From assembly GCF_022271435.1 (NCBI RefSeq), contig NZ_JAFIQY010000028.1:42996-106995 (forward strand): a DNA stretch of 64,000 nucleotides, read 5' to 3'. Below, piece by piece: positions 16,901 through 28,900 of this stretch (the stretch's first letter is position 1; the number at the start of each line of letters is the position of its first letter). Made by a program: the position numbers and the translations under genes. Below the pieces are notes generated by a model. It saw nothing but the letters and a program-made list of their open reading frames with translations, made no database searches and was not told where the DNA came from. Source of the DNA: Streptomyces monomycini (GTDB lineage Bacteria; Actinomycetota; Actinomycetes; Streptomycetales; Streptomycetaceae).

Positions 16901-19900
16901 GAGGGTGGGTGCGCTCGGAGTGTCGGGGTGGGTGTGCTGGGTGTGGGTGGTGAGGCTGGTGTCCGGGCCGATCTCCAGGTAGGCGGTGGTGCCGTGTTCG
17001 TGGAGGGTGGTGAGGGCGTGGTGGAAGCGGACGGTGTTGCGGGCGTGGTCGGTCCAGTAGTCGGGGTGGGCGAGGTCGTGGTGGGTGGCGGTCTGTCCCG
17101 TCAGGGTGGAGACGAGCGGAAGGGTTGCGGGGCGGAAGTCCAGGCTCTGGGTGACGGCGCGCAGCTCATCGAGCATGGGTTGCATGTGGGGGGAGTGGAA
17201 GGCGTGGCTGACAGTGAGCTGCCGGGTGCGGATGCCGCGCTCTTCGAACTCGCTCTGGAGCGCTGCCAGGGTGTCTTCATCACCTGACAGAACCACCGAG
17301 TGTGAGCTGTTGACGGCAGCGAGCGCCACTGTTCCCTCAGCGGCTTCCAGCAGCGGCTGGACGGTCTTCTGGTCGGCTTGTACGGCGAGCATTCCGCCGC
17401 CGTTGGGCAGCTGCTGCATCAGTCGTCCGCGCTGGACGGCCAGCCGCGCAGCGTGCGACAGGCTGAGGATGCCGGCGGCGTGGGCTGCGGCGATTTCTCC
17501 GATGGAGTGCCCGGCGACATAGGCGGGCCGTACGCCCAGGTGTTCCCAGAGCCGGAACAGCGCGGTCTGCAACGCGAAGAGGGCAGGCTGTGCATACTCC
17601 GTACGCTTCAGCGCCTCCGCGTCACCCAGCACCTCGTGCAGCGAGCAGCCCAGCCCTTCTGTCTGCAAGGCCGCATCAACCTCATCGAAGGCTGTCGCGT
17701 AGGCCGGGTATGCGGCGTAGAGCTGCGCGCCCATGCCCGCCCGCTGGCTCCCCTGCCCCGAGAACAGGAAGGCGATACGGGCTTCGTCTCCCGCGCTGTC
17801 GGCGTGACCGTGAACCACATGCGCCGCGTCCTCCCCCCGGGCGATGGCCGCCAGCCCGCTGAGGAAGTCCTGACGCCGCTCGGCGACGACCGCCGCCCGG
17901 TGGGCGAAGTGTGTACGGGTCGTCGCCAGCGCCAGCCCGACCTGTGCCGGGCGGAGGTCCGGCTGGGCCGCGACCAGGTCGAGCAGCCGCGCGGCCTGGT
18001 CACGCAATGCGTCCTCGCTCTTCCCCGACAGAACCCAAGGAACTACACCAGTGGTCTCCTCGGCCTGCGCCACGACAGGCGCTTCCGGTGTCTGTTCCAG
18101 GATGAGGTGGGCGTTGGTGCCACCGATACCGAAGGAGGAGACGGCGGCGCGGCGGGGCCGGTTCTCCGCCACGGGCCACGGGGTGTTGTCCGTCAGCAGG
18201 GAGACTGCTCCACTGCTCCAGTCCACGTGCGGGCTGGGCTCCTCGGCGTGCAGGGTCTGGGGCAGCACGCCGTGGTGCATGGCCATGACCATCTTGATGA
18301 CCCCGGCGACGCCCGCCGCGGCCTGGGTGTGCCCGATGTTGGACTTCAGCGAGCCCAGCCGAAGCGCCTGGTCCTTGGCCCGCCCCTGTCCGTACGTGGC
18401 GAGGAGAGCCTGAGCTTCGATGGGATCGCCGAGCGTGGTGCCCGTGCCGTGTGCTTCGACCGCGTCCACGTCGCCCGGCTGAAGACGGGCACTGGCGAGT
18501 GCCTGGCGGATGACGCGTTCCTGGGACGGCCCGTTGGGCGCGGTCAGTCCGTTGCTGGCACCGTCCTGGTTGACGGCGCTGCCACGGATCGTGGCCAGCA
18601 CGCGGTGGCCGTTGCGCCGCGCGTCCGAGAGGCGTTCGAGAGCGAGCATGCCGACGCCTTCGCCCCATGCGGTGCCGTCGGCATCGGCGGAGAAGGGCTT
18701 GCAGCGGCCGTCGGGAGCGAGCCCCCGCTGGCGGCTGAATTCGATGAAGGTGGTGGGCGTGGCCATCACGGTCACACCACCGGCCAGAGCGAGGGTGCAC
18801 TCGCCGTTGCGCAGCGCCTGGGCCGCCAGATGCAGAGCCACCAGGGACGAGGAGCACGCCGTGTCCACCGTCACCGCCGGGCCCTCCAGGCCCAGGGTGT
18901 AGGCCACCCGGCCCGAGGCCACGCTGCCCGCGCTGCCGCTGGTGAGGTAGCCCTCCAGCTCGGCCGGCAGGTGACGGAGCCTCGACGCGTAGTCGCTGTA
19001 CATGACGCCGGTGAAGACGCCGGTGGGAGTGCTGTGCAGGGTGGTGGGGTCGATGCCGGCGCGTTCGAGGGTTTCCCAGGCGGTCTGGAGCAGAAGGCGT
19101 TGCTGGGGGTCGGTGGCGAGGGCTTCGCGGGGGCTGAGGCCGAAGAATTCGGCGTCGAACGCCGCGGCGTCGTGGAGGAAGCCACCACGGCGGGTGTAGC
19201 TCTTGCCTGCCTGGGCGGGGTCGGGATCGTAGAGGGCGTCGACATTCCAGTCGCGGTTGTCGGGGAAGTCGGTGGTGGCGTCGGTGCCGTTGGCGACCAG
19301 GTGCCAGAGGTCTTCGGGGGAGGCGACGTCGCCGGGGTAGTGGCAGGCCATGCCGACGATGACGATGGGGTCATCGGCGTCGTCGCCGAATGTGGTGGTG
19401 GCAGGTATGGCGACGGGGGCTGCTGTCGTTCCGGTGAGCTGGTCGTGCAGGTGGGCGGCGAGGGCGTGGGTGGTGGGGTGGTCGAAAACTAGGGTGGCGG
19501 GCAGCTTGAGGCCGGTGACGGTGTTGAGACGGTTACGCAACTCCACCGCCATCAACGAGTCGAAGCCCAACGACTTGAATTCCCGGTCCGTCTCGACGGA
19601 GCGAGACGTGTCATGGCCGAGAACTCCGGCCACGGCATCGCGGACGAGTTCCGTCACGACACTCCGCTGCCGGTCCGTCGGCAGGGCGGCCAGGCGCTGG
19701 AGCAACGAGGGCTCGTCGGACCGGGCTGTCCGGGCAGGGGCGCGTACCAGTCCCCGGAACAGGCTCGGGACGCCGTCCGTCCGCTTACGGAGGCCGGCCG
19801 TGTCCAGGCGGGCGGGTACGAGTACCGGAAGGCCCGAACCGAGCGCGGCGTCGAAGAGGGCCAGGCCCTCCGCCGCGTCGAACGGGGCGATGCCCATCCG

Positions 19901-22900
19901 CTCCAGACGCGCCAGGTCTCCGGTGCCCAGTTCGCCGGCCATACCGTCGGCCGTGTCCCACATGCCCCAGGCGAGCGAGATGGCGGGCAGCCCCTGAGCC
20001 CTGCGATGAGCGGCGAGACCGTCGAGGTAAGCGTTGGCGGCAGCGTAGTTGGCCTGCCCCGAGGTGCCCAGGGTGCCTGCCACGGAGGAGTAGAGGACGA
20101 AGGCGGCCAGGTTCTCGTCCTGGGTGAGCCGGTGCAGATGCCAGGCGGCGTCGGCCTTGGCGCGCAGCACGGTGTCGAGCCGCTCGGGCGTCAGGGAACC
20201 CAGCGCTCCGTCGTCGGTCGTGCCGGCGGTGTGGATCACGGCGGTGAGGGGGTGTTGGGCGGGGATGTGGGAGAGGAGGTTGGTGAGGGCGTCGGGGTCG
20301 GTGACGTCGCAGGCGGTGATGGTGGTGTGGGCGCCGAGTGCGGTGAGTTCGTCGGTGAGTTGTGCTGCGCGTTCTGCGGTGGGTCCGCGGCGGCTGGCCA
20401 GGAGGAGGTGGCGGGTGCCGTGGGTGGTCACCAGGTGGCGGGCGAGCAGTGTTCCGAGTGCTCCGGTGCCGCCGGTGATCAGTACGGTGCCGTCGGGGTT
20501 GAGTTCCGGGGTGTGGGTGGTGGTGGGTTCGGTCCGTGCCAGGCGTGGTGCGAGGAGTTCGCCGTTGCGGAGGGCGAGTTGGGGCTCGCCGGTGGCCAGT
20601 ACGGCCGAGATCAGTTCGGCCGACGGGGTTTCGGTGTCCGCGTCGAGGTCGAGCAGGACGAACCGCTCCGGGTGCTCGGACTGCGCGGACCGCACCAGAC
20701 CCCACACCGACGCGGCGACCGGATCGACGGCCTCACACGTCACCGCATCCCGTGTCACCACGACCAGCGGCTGCGGGACCTCCTGAACCAGATGCTCCTG
20801 GACGGCGGCGAGCGTTCGGCCGAGGACCGAGGACAGCTCATCGGGGTGCCCGGTGCCGTTCGCGCACTCCGCGACGTACACGGTGGCGTCGTTCGCCGTG
20901 CCGGCCGACGGCATGGGAATCGTCTGCCAGTCCAGCCGGAACAGGGAGTCACGCAGCCCGAGGCCGGCGGTCAGACGCCGGGCATCCGTGGCGCGTACCG
21001 ACAGGGAGACCGCGGACAGCACCGGCCTGCCGGAGTCGTCGGCGATCTCCACGGCCATGCTGTCGTTCCCGGCCGGAGTCAGCCGGGCCCGCAGCGCGGT
21101 GGCCCCGGTGCGGTGCAAGGTGACGCCGGACCAGGCCAGCGGCAGCCGCAGGAGTGTGTCGTCCGCCAGATCGAGACCGGCCAGGGCGATCGGGTGCAGC
21201 GCCGAATCCAGCAGAGCGGGGTGCAGGGCAAAACCGCTCGCCGCGTCCTCTGCGGGAAGCCGCAGCTCCGCGAACGTCGTGTCACCCAGCCGCCACATGG
21301 CGGACAGTCCCTGGAAGGCCGGACCGTAGTCGTAACCGTGCTCGGCAAGCCGGTGGTAGGCCGAGTCGAGGTCGACGGGAACGGCTGTGGCGGGCGGCCA
21401 GGTCGCCTCGGCCGACTCGGGCACGGTGGCCGGCGCAGCGGGCGCAAGGACACCAGCGGCGTTCAGCAGCCATTCGGCGCCTTCCCCCTGCCGCGAGTAC
21501 AGCTGGATCGACCGCGTTCCCGACGCGTCCTCGCTTCCCGCGACCAACTGGACGTCGACGGTGACGCCCTCGGGGAGAGCCACCGGAGATTCCAGGGTCA
21601 GGTCCTGCACCACTGGCGTGTCGAGCCGCGCTCCGGCCAGCAGCATGAGTTCCAGTACGGCCGTACCGGGGAGGAGGGGCATTCCGAGTACCGCGTGGTC
21701 GGCGAGCCAGGGATGCGCCGTGGTCGACAGCCGCCCGGTGAAGAGATGCCCTTCCCCGCCAGCCAGTTCCACCGCCGCGCCGAGGAGGGGGTGTTCGGCG
21801 TCGGTGAGTCCGGCTGCGGTGAGATTGCCGGGAGAGGCGGGGACAGCGAGCCAGTGGTGTTGGCGTTGGAAGGGGTAGGTGGGGAGGTCGAGTCGAGGGG
21901 TGGTGTTCGGGTAGAGGTGCTGCCAGTCGGGGGTGGCGGTGTTGGTGTTGTGGAGGTGGGCGAGGGTGGTGGTGAGGGTGTGGGGTTCGAGTTGGTTCTT
22001 GCGGAGGGAGGGTGTGGAGACTGCGTCGGGGTGGGTGTGCTGGGTGTGGGTGGTGAGGCTGGTGTCCGGGCCGATCTCCAGGTAGGCGGTGGCGCCGTGC
22101 TCGTGGAGGGTGGTGAGGGCGTGGTGGAAGCGGACGGTGTTGCGTGCGTGGTCGGTCCAGTAGTCGGGGTGGGCGAGGTCGTGGTGGGTGGCGGTCTGTC
22201 CCGTCAGGGTGGAGATGAGCGGAAGGGCTGCGGGGCGGAAGTCCAGGCTCTGGGTGACGGCGCGCAGGTCGTCGAGCATGGGTTCCATGTGGGGGGAGTG
22301 GAAGGCATGGCTGACAGTGAGCTGCCGGCTACGGATGCCGCGCTCTTCCAACTCGCCTTGAAGCGCTGCCAGGGCGTCCTCATCACCCGACAGAACCACC
22401 GAGTGGGAGCTGTTGACGGCAGCCAGCGCGACGACTCCCTCAGAGGCTTCCAGCAGCGGCTGCACGGTCTCCTGGTCGGCCTGGACGGCGAGCATTCCGC
22501 CGCCGCTGGGCAGCTGCTGCATCAGCCGCCCGCGCTGCACTGCCAGCCGCGCAGCATGCGACAGCGTGAGAATGCCCGCCGCATGGGCCGCGGCGATCTC
22601 CCCGATGGAATGCCCGGCGACGTAATCCGGCCGCACCCCGAAATGCTCCCAGAGCCGGAACAACGCGGTCTGCAACGCGAAGAGGGCAGGCTGTGCATAC
22701 TCCGTACGCTTCAGCGCCTCCGCGTCACCCAGCACCTCATGCAGCGAGCAGCCCAGCCCTTCTGCCTGCAAGGCCGCATCAACCTCATCGAAGGCTGTCG
22801 CGTAGGCCGGGTACGTAGTGTAGAGCTGCGCGCCCATGCCTGCCCGCTGGCTCCCCTGCCCCGAGAACAGGAAGGCAAGTTTGGCGGTCCGGCCAGTGGC

Positions 22901-25900
22901 GCGGCCCTGGACCACATGCCCGGCGGCCTGGCCCCGGGCCAGTGCGTCAAGACCGGCGAGGAAGTCTTCCCGCTGCTCGGCGACGACCGCCGCCCGGTGG
23001 GCGAAGTGTGTACGGGTCGTCGCCAGCGCCAGCCCGACCTGTGCCGGCCGGAGATCCGGCTGGGCCGTGACCAGGTCACGCAGCCGCGTGGCCTGCTCCT
23101 CCAGTGCCTGGTGACTGTCTGCCGACAGGAACCACGGCACCACACCGCCGTCCGCCGACTCGTCCGCGGGCCCTTCGGATTCCACGATGTCGTGCGGCGC
23201 GGCTTCCAGAATGAGGTGGGCGTTGGTGCCGCTGATGCCGAAGGAAGAGACGGCGGCGCGGCGGGGCCGGTCCTCCGCCACGGTCCACGGGGTGTTGTCC
23301 GTCAGCAGGGAGACTGCTCCCGTGCTCCAGTCCACGTGCGGACTGGGCGCAGCGACATGCAGGGTCTTGGGCAGCACGCCGTGACGCATGGCCATGACCA
23401 TCTTGATGACCCCGGCGACGCCCGCCGCGGCCTGGGTGTGGCCGATATTGGACTTCAGCGAGCCCAGCCGGAGCGGTTGCTCCTCGGACCGCTCTTGGCC
23501 GTACGTGGCGAGGAGAGCCTGGGCCTCGATCGGGTCGCCGAGTGTCGTGCCCGTACCGTGCGCCTCGACCGCGTCCACATCACCCGGCTGAAGACGGGCG
23601 CTGGCCAGGGCCTGGCGAATGACACGTTCCTGTGACGGCCCGTTGGGGGCGGTCAGTCCGTTGCTGGCGCCGTCCTGGTTGACGGCGCTGCCGCGAACCG
23701 TCGCCAGCACCTGGTGACCGTTGCGCCGCGCGTCCGACAGCCGTTCCAGCAGGACCAGGCCCACTCCCTCGGAGAAGCCGGTGCCGTCGGCGTCGGCGGA
23801 GAAGGCTTTGCAGCGGCCGTCGGCGGACAAACCGCGCTGGCGGCTGAATTCGATCAGGGTGTTGGGCGTGGCCATCACCGCCACACCACCCGCCAGAGCC
23901 ATGGTGCACTCGCCATTGCGCAGTGCCTGGGCCGCCAGGTGCAGGGCCACCAGGGACGAGGAGCACGCGGTGTCGACACTGACCGCGGGGCCCTCCAGCC
24001 CCAGGGTGTAGGAGATACGGCCGGAGGCCACACTCCCGTAACTGCCATTGCGCAGGTACCCCTCAAGTTCCTGGGGGACGCTGCTCAGCCGGCTGCCGTA
24101 GTCGTTGTACATGATGCCGGTGAAGACGCCGGTGCGGCTTCCGCGCAGTGACTGGGGGACGATGCCGGCGTGTTCGAAGGTCTCCCAGGCAGCCTCCAGC
24201 AGAAGGCGTTGTTGGGGGTCGGTGGCGAGGGCTTCGCGGGGGCTGAGGCCGAAGAATTCGGCGTCGAACGCCGCCGCGTCGTGGAGGAAACCGCCGTGCC
24301 GGGTGTAGCTCTTGCCTGCCTGGTCGGGGTCCGGGTCGTAGAGGCCGGCCAGGTCCCAGCCACGGTTGTCGGGGAAGTCGCCGATGGCGTCGGTGCCGTC
24401 GGCGACCAGGCGCCACAGCTCCTCCGGGGAGGTGACGCCACCGGGATAGCGGCAGGCCATACCGACGATGACGACGGGATCGTCCGCGTCGACGGCGGCG
24501 CCGGCCTGCGTGGCGGTGAACGTGGCGCCGGGCCCCGAGGCTCCGGTGAGCCGTTCGTGGAGATGGGCGGCGAGAGCGTGGGTGGTGGGGTGGTCGAAGA
24601 CGAGGGTTGCGGGCAGCTTGAGGCCGGTGACGGAGGTGAGACGGTTACGCAGCTCCACCGCCATCAACGAGTCGAAGCCCAACGACTTGAACGACTGGTC
24701 GGCGGTGACCTCGTCGGGCTCACCGAGGCCGAGCGCGGTGGCCACTTCGCGGCGTGTGAAGTCGAGCAGGGCCCGCTCACGCTCGTCCGCCGGAAGCGCG
24801 GCCAGCCGCTGGGCCCAGCCACCGGCTGCCGTACCGGTGTCACCGGCCTGTGCGGCGCGGCGCAGCGGACCACGTACCAGGCCACGGAACACGGCCGGGA
24901 TTCCGCCCGACCCGGCCTGGTGCCGAAGACCGGCCAGGTCCAGCCGGGCCGGGACGAGCACGGCTTCCCGGCGAGCGAGTGCCGCGTCGAACAGGGCCAG
25001 GCCCTCCTCCGAGGGCAGGGGCGCGACGCCCGCGCGGGCCATCCGCGTGACATCCGCCTCCGCCAGGTGCCCGGTCATACCGCTGGGCTCCTCCCACAGG
25101 CCCCAGGCGAGCGAGGTGGCGGGCAGCCCCTGGGCCCGGCGATGGGTGGCGAGGCCGTCGAGGCAGGCGTTGGCGGCGGCGTAGTTGGCCTGGCCCGCGT
25201 AACCGATCGTGGCGACGACGGACGAGAACAACAGGAAGGCGGTCAGACCGCTGTCCCGCGTCAGCTCGTGCAGGTGCCGCGCCGCATCAGCCTTGCCCCG
25301 GAGGACGTGGGTCAGCCGCTCCGGAGTCAGGCTGTGGAAGGTGCCGTCGTCCAGCGCTCCCGCAGTGTGGACGACGGCGGTCAGGGGGTGCTCGGCGGGG
25401 ACGGTGCCGAGGAGGGCGGCGAGGGCGTCGCGGTCGGCGACGTCGCAGGCGGCGATGGTGGGATGGGCGCCCAGGGCGGTGAGCTCGGCGTGGAGGCGGG
25501 TGGCGTGGTCGGCGGCGGGCCCGCGTCGGCTGACGAGCAGGAGGTGGCGGACACCGTGCTCGGTCACCAGGTGGCGGGCGAGGAGGGAGCCCAGGCCTCC
25601 GGTGCCGCCGGTGATCAGTACGGTGCCGTCGGGGTCCAGTACCGGGGCCTCTGCGGCGGCGGGTTCCGTCCGAGCCAGACGTGGTACGAGGAAGTCGCCA
25701 TCGCGGAGGGCGAGTTGCGGCTCTCCCGTGGCCAGCGCCGCCGCCAGGACACCGTCATCGACGATACTGTCAGTGCTGCCTGTGCTATCAGTGATGCCTG
25801 TGCTGTCAGCGCTGCCGTCGGCTCGGTCGATGTCCAACAGGACGATACGGCCGGGCTGCTCCGACTGAGCCGATCGCAGCAGCCCCCAGACGGCTGCCGA

Positions 25901-28900
25901 GGCGAGGTCCGTGACGTCCTCCCCGGGCAGCGCGGCGAGGGCGCCACGGGTGGTGACGATCAGACGGGCATCGGTGAAACGCGGATCCGCCAACCAGTCC
26001 TGGACCGTACGCAACGTGTCGCCGAGGGCGGAGTGCAGCTCGCCGCCGTTAAAGCGGAGCACCATGTCGCCGCCTTCGCCGCCTTCATCGGCTGCGTGGG
26101 CTGAGTCGGCTACGTCGGCCACGCCCACTTCCCGGAAGGCAGCGGCACCGGTGACCACCGGAGCCGGGATCGCCGCCCACTCCAGCCGGTACAACGACCG
26201 TCCCGCCCCGGCCTCGCGCCCCGCCGCCACCAACTGCTCGGTGACGACCGGCCGGAGGGTCAGCCGCCCGACGGCGGCCACCGGTTCACCGGCCGGGTCG
26301 TAGGCCGTCATGGAGACCGAGTCCCGGCCCGCGGGAGTGAACGCGACGCGCAGTTCCGTCGCTCCCGCGGCCGGCAGGCGAACGCCGTCCCAGACGAAGG
26401 GCAGCAGGGGACCCTCGTCGGCACCGGTGTCGCGGTCGATCACAGAGTGCAGCGCCGCGTCCAGCAGAGCCGGGTGTACACCAAACGCACCGGAGTCGGC
26501 CCGGAGGTCCTCCGCGAGCCGCACTTCCGCGTACACGTCCTCGCCCCGCCGCCACAGGGCGGTGAGTCCCTGAAAGGCCGGCCCGTACTCGTAGCCGCGC
26601 ACGGCGAGGTGCTCGTAGCGCGAGGTGATGTCGACCGGTACGGCCCCGGGCGGTGGCCAGGAGCCCAGCACATGGGCGGCAGCCGGTTCGCCGGGTACGA
26701 GGGTGGCGGTCGCGTGCCGGGTCCACGGCACCGGCTCCGCGCCCGCGCCGGAGGCGCTCGACGCGTCGGCCACCGGGCGCGCGTACACGCGCAGCGCGTG
26801 CCGTCCCGAAGAGTCGGCCGGATCCACGGCCAGCTGGAGCTGGACGTCGCCCTGCTCGGGCAGTACCAGCGGCGCTTCGAGCATGAGGTCGTCCACCTGG
26901 TCGCAGCCCACCTCTTCGGCCGCGCGCAGGGCCAGCTCCACGAATCCGGTGCCGGGCAGCAGTACCGTACCGGCCACGGCGTGGTCGGCCAGCCAGGGAT
27001 GAGCGCGCAGCGACAGCCGGCCGGTGAGGAGCAGCCCGTCGTCGTCGGCGAGCGACACCAGGGCGCCCAGCAGCGGATGGTCCGCGGGGGCGAGCCCGGC
27101 GCCCGTCATGTCACCGGACGGCGCCGGAGCGTCGAGCCAGTAACGGCGGCGCTGGAAGGCGTACGTGGGAAGGTCCACCCGTACGGCCGGGCCGGAAGTG
27201 CCGGGTACCGCGTTCCAGTCGACCTCGGCGCCGCCGACGAGCACGGTGGCGAGGGAGGCCAGGAGGTCACGCCAACCACCCTTGTCACGGCGCAGGGACC
27301 CCGTGATCACCGCGGGAGCCCGGTCCGGGGACCCCGTGATCACCGCGGGAGCCCGGTCCGGGACGGAAACGGGGTCTCCGGCCGCGTCGGCGGCGTGCTC
27401 CAGCGTCTCCTGCACGCCCATGGTCAGAACAGGGTGCGGGCTGCTCTCGACGAAGATCCGGTGGCCGTCGGCCGCCAGGGCCCGGATCGCCGGCTCGAAG
27501 CGCACCGTGCCCCGCAGGTTGCGGTACCAGTAGTCGGCGTCCAGCGTCGCGGTGTCGACGGGCTCGCCGGTGAGCGTGGAGTAGAAGGCCACCTCCGACG
27601 AACGCGGTGTGATGCCCGCCAGCGCCTGGAGCACCGTTTCGCGGATCTCCTCCACCTGCGCCGAGTGCGAGGCGTAGTCCACGGCTATCGTCTTGGCCCG
27701 CACATCGTCGGCCTGGCAGGCCGCCACCAGCTCGGCCAGCGCCGCCTGCTCTCCGGCCACCACGGTGGCCGACGGGCCGTTGACCGCCGCGACCGAAAGC
27801 CGCTCGCCCCAGCCTGCCAGGCGCGCCTCGGTCTCTTGCAAGGGCAGCGGTACGGAGGCCATGCCGCCCTTCCCGGCCAGCGCCCGGATCGCCTGGCTGC
27901 GCAGGGCCACCACCTTGGCCGCGTCACCGAGCGACAGTGCCCCGGCGACGTGGGCCGCGGCGATCTCGCCTTGTGAATGGCCCACCACCGCATCCGGGAC
28001 GACGCCCGCCGAACGCCACACCGCCGCCAGCGACACCATCACCGCGAAGAGGGCGGGCTGTACCACGTCCACCCGGTCCAGTCCCGGAGCCCCGGGCGAG
28101 CGGCGCAGCACGTCGGTGAGCGACCAGTCCACGTAAGGCGCCAGAGCCTGCTCGCACGCGGCGATGCTGTCGGCGAAGACGGGATGGGAGTCCAGCAGCT
28201 CCTCCGCCATGCCGTCCCACTGGGACCCCTGCCCGGGGAAGACCAGGACCGTACGGCCCGGGCCCGCCACGCTGCCCTCGACCACACCGGCCGACGAGTC
28301 GCCACGGGCGAGTGCGGACAGTCCGTCGAGGAGTTCCGCAGGGTCCTCCCCGATGACGACGGCACGGTGTTCCAGCAGGGCGCGGTCGGCCACCAGGGCG
28401 TGCGCGACATCGGCGGGGTGCCGCGGCGGGCCGTCGGCCAGGTACGTGTGCAGCCGCCCGGCCTGGGCGCGCAGAGCCGTCTCGTCCTTGGCCGACAGGA
28501 CCCACGGGACGGCGCCGGTCGGCCGGGTGATGACCTGCTCGGGAACGTCGGCGGCCTGTTCGAGGATGAGGTGGGCGTTGGTGCCGCTGATGCCGAAGGA
28601 GGAGACGGCGGCGCGGCGGGGCCGGTCCTCTTCCGCGTGCCACGGGGCGTGATCGGTCAGCAGAGACACTGCTCCCGTGCTCCAGTCCACGTGCGGGCTG
28701 GGCTCGGTGACGTGGAGCGTCTTGGGCAGCACGCCGTGGTGCATGGCCATGACCATCTTGATGACGCCGGCGACGCCTGCGGCGGCCTGGGTGTGGCCGA
28801 TGTTGGACTTCAGCGAGCCGAGCCGGAGGGGCTGGTCCTCAGGCCGTTCCTGTCCGTACGTGGCGAGGAGCGCCTGGGCTTCGATGGGGTCGCCGAGTGT

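Noticed and set aside
19613..23635. 1340-codon plus-strand open frame opposite PKS-A modules 2 and 3
   Set aside because: Shadow of the PKS frame, Gly/Val/Arg-rich, with no motif. The minus strand encodes well-conserved KS, AT, DH and KR domains there.
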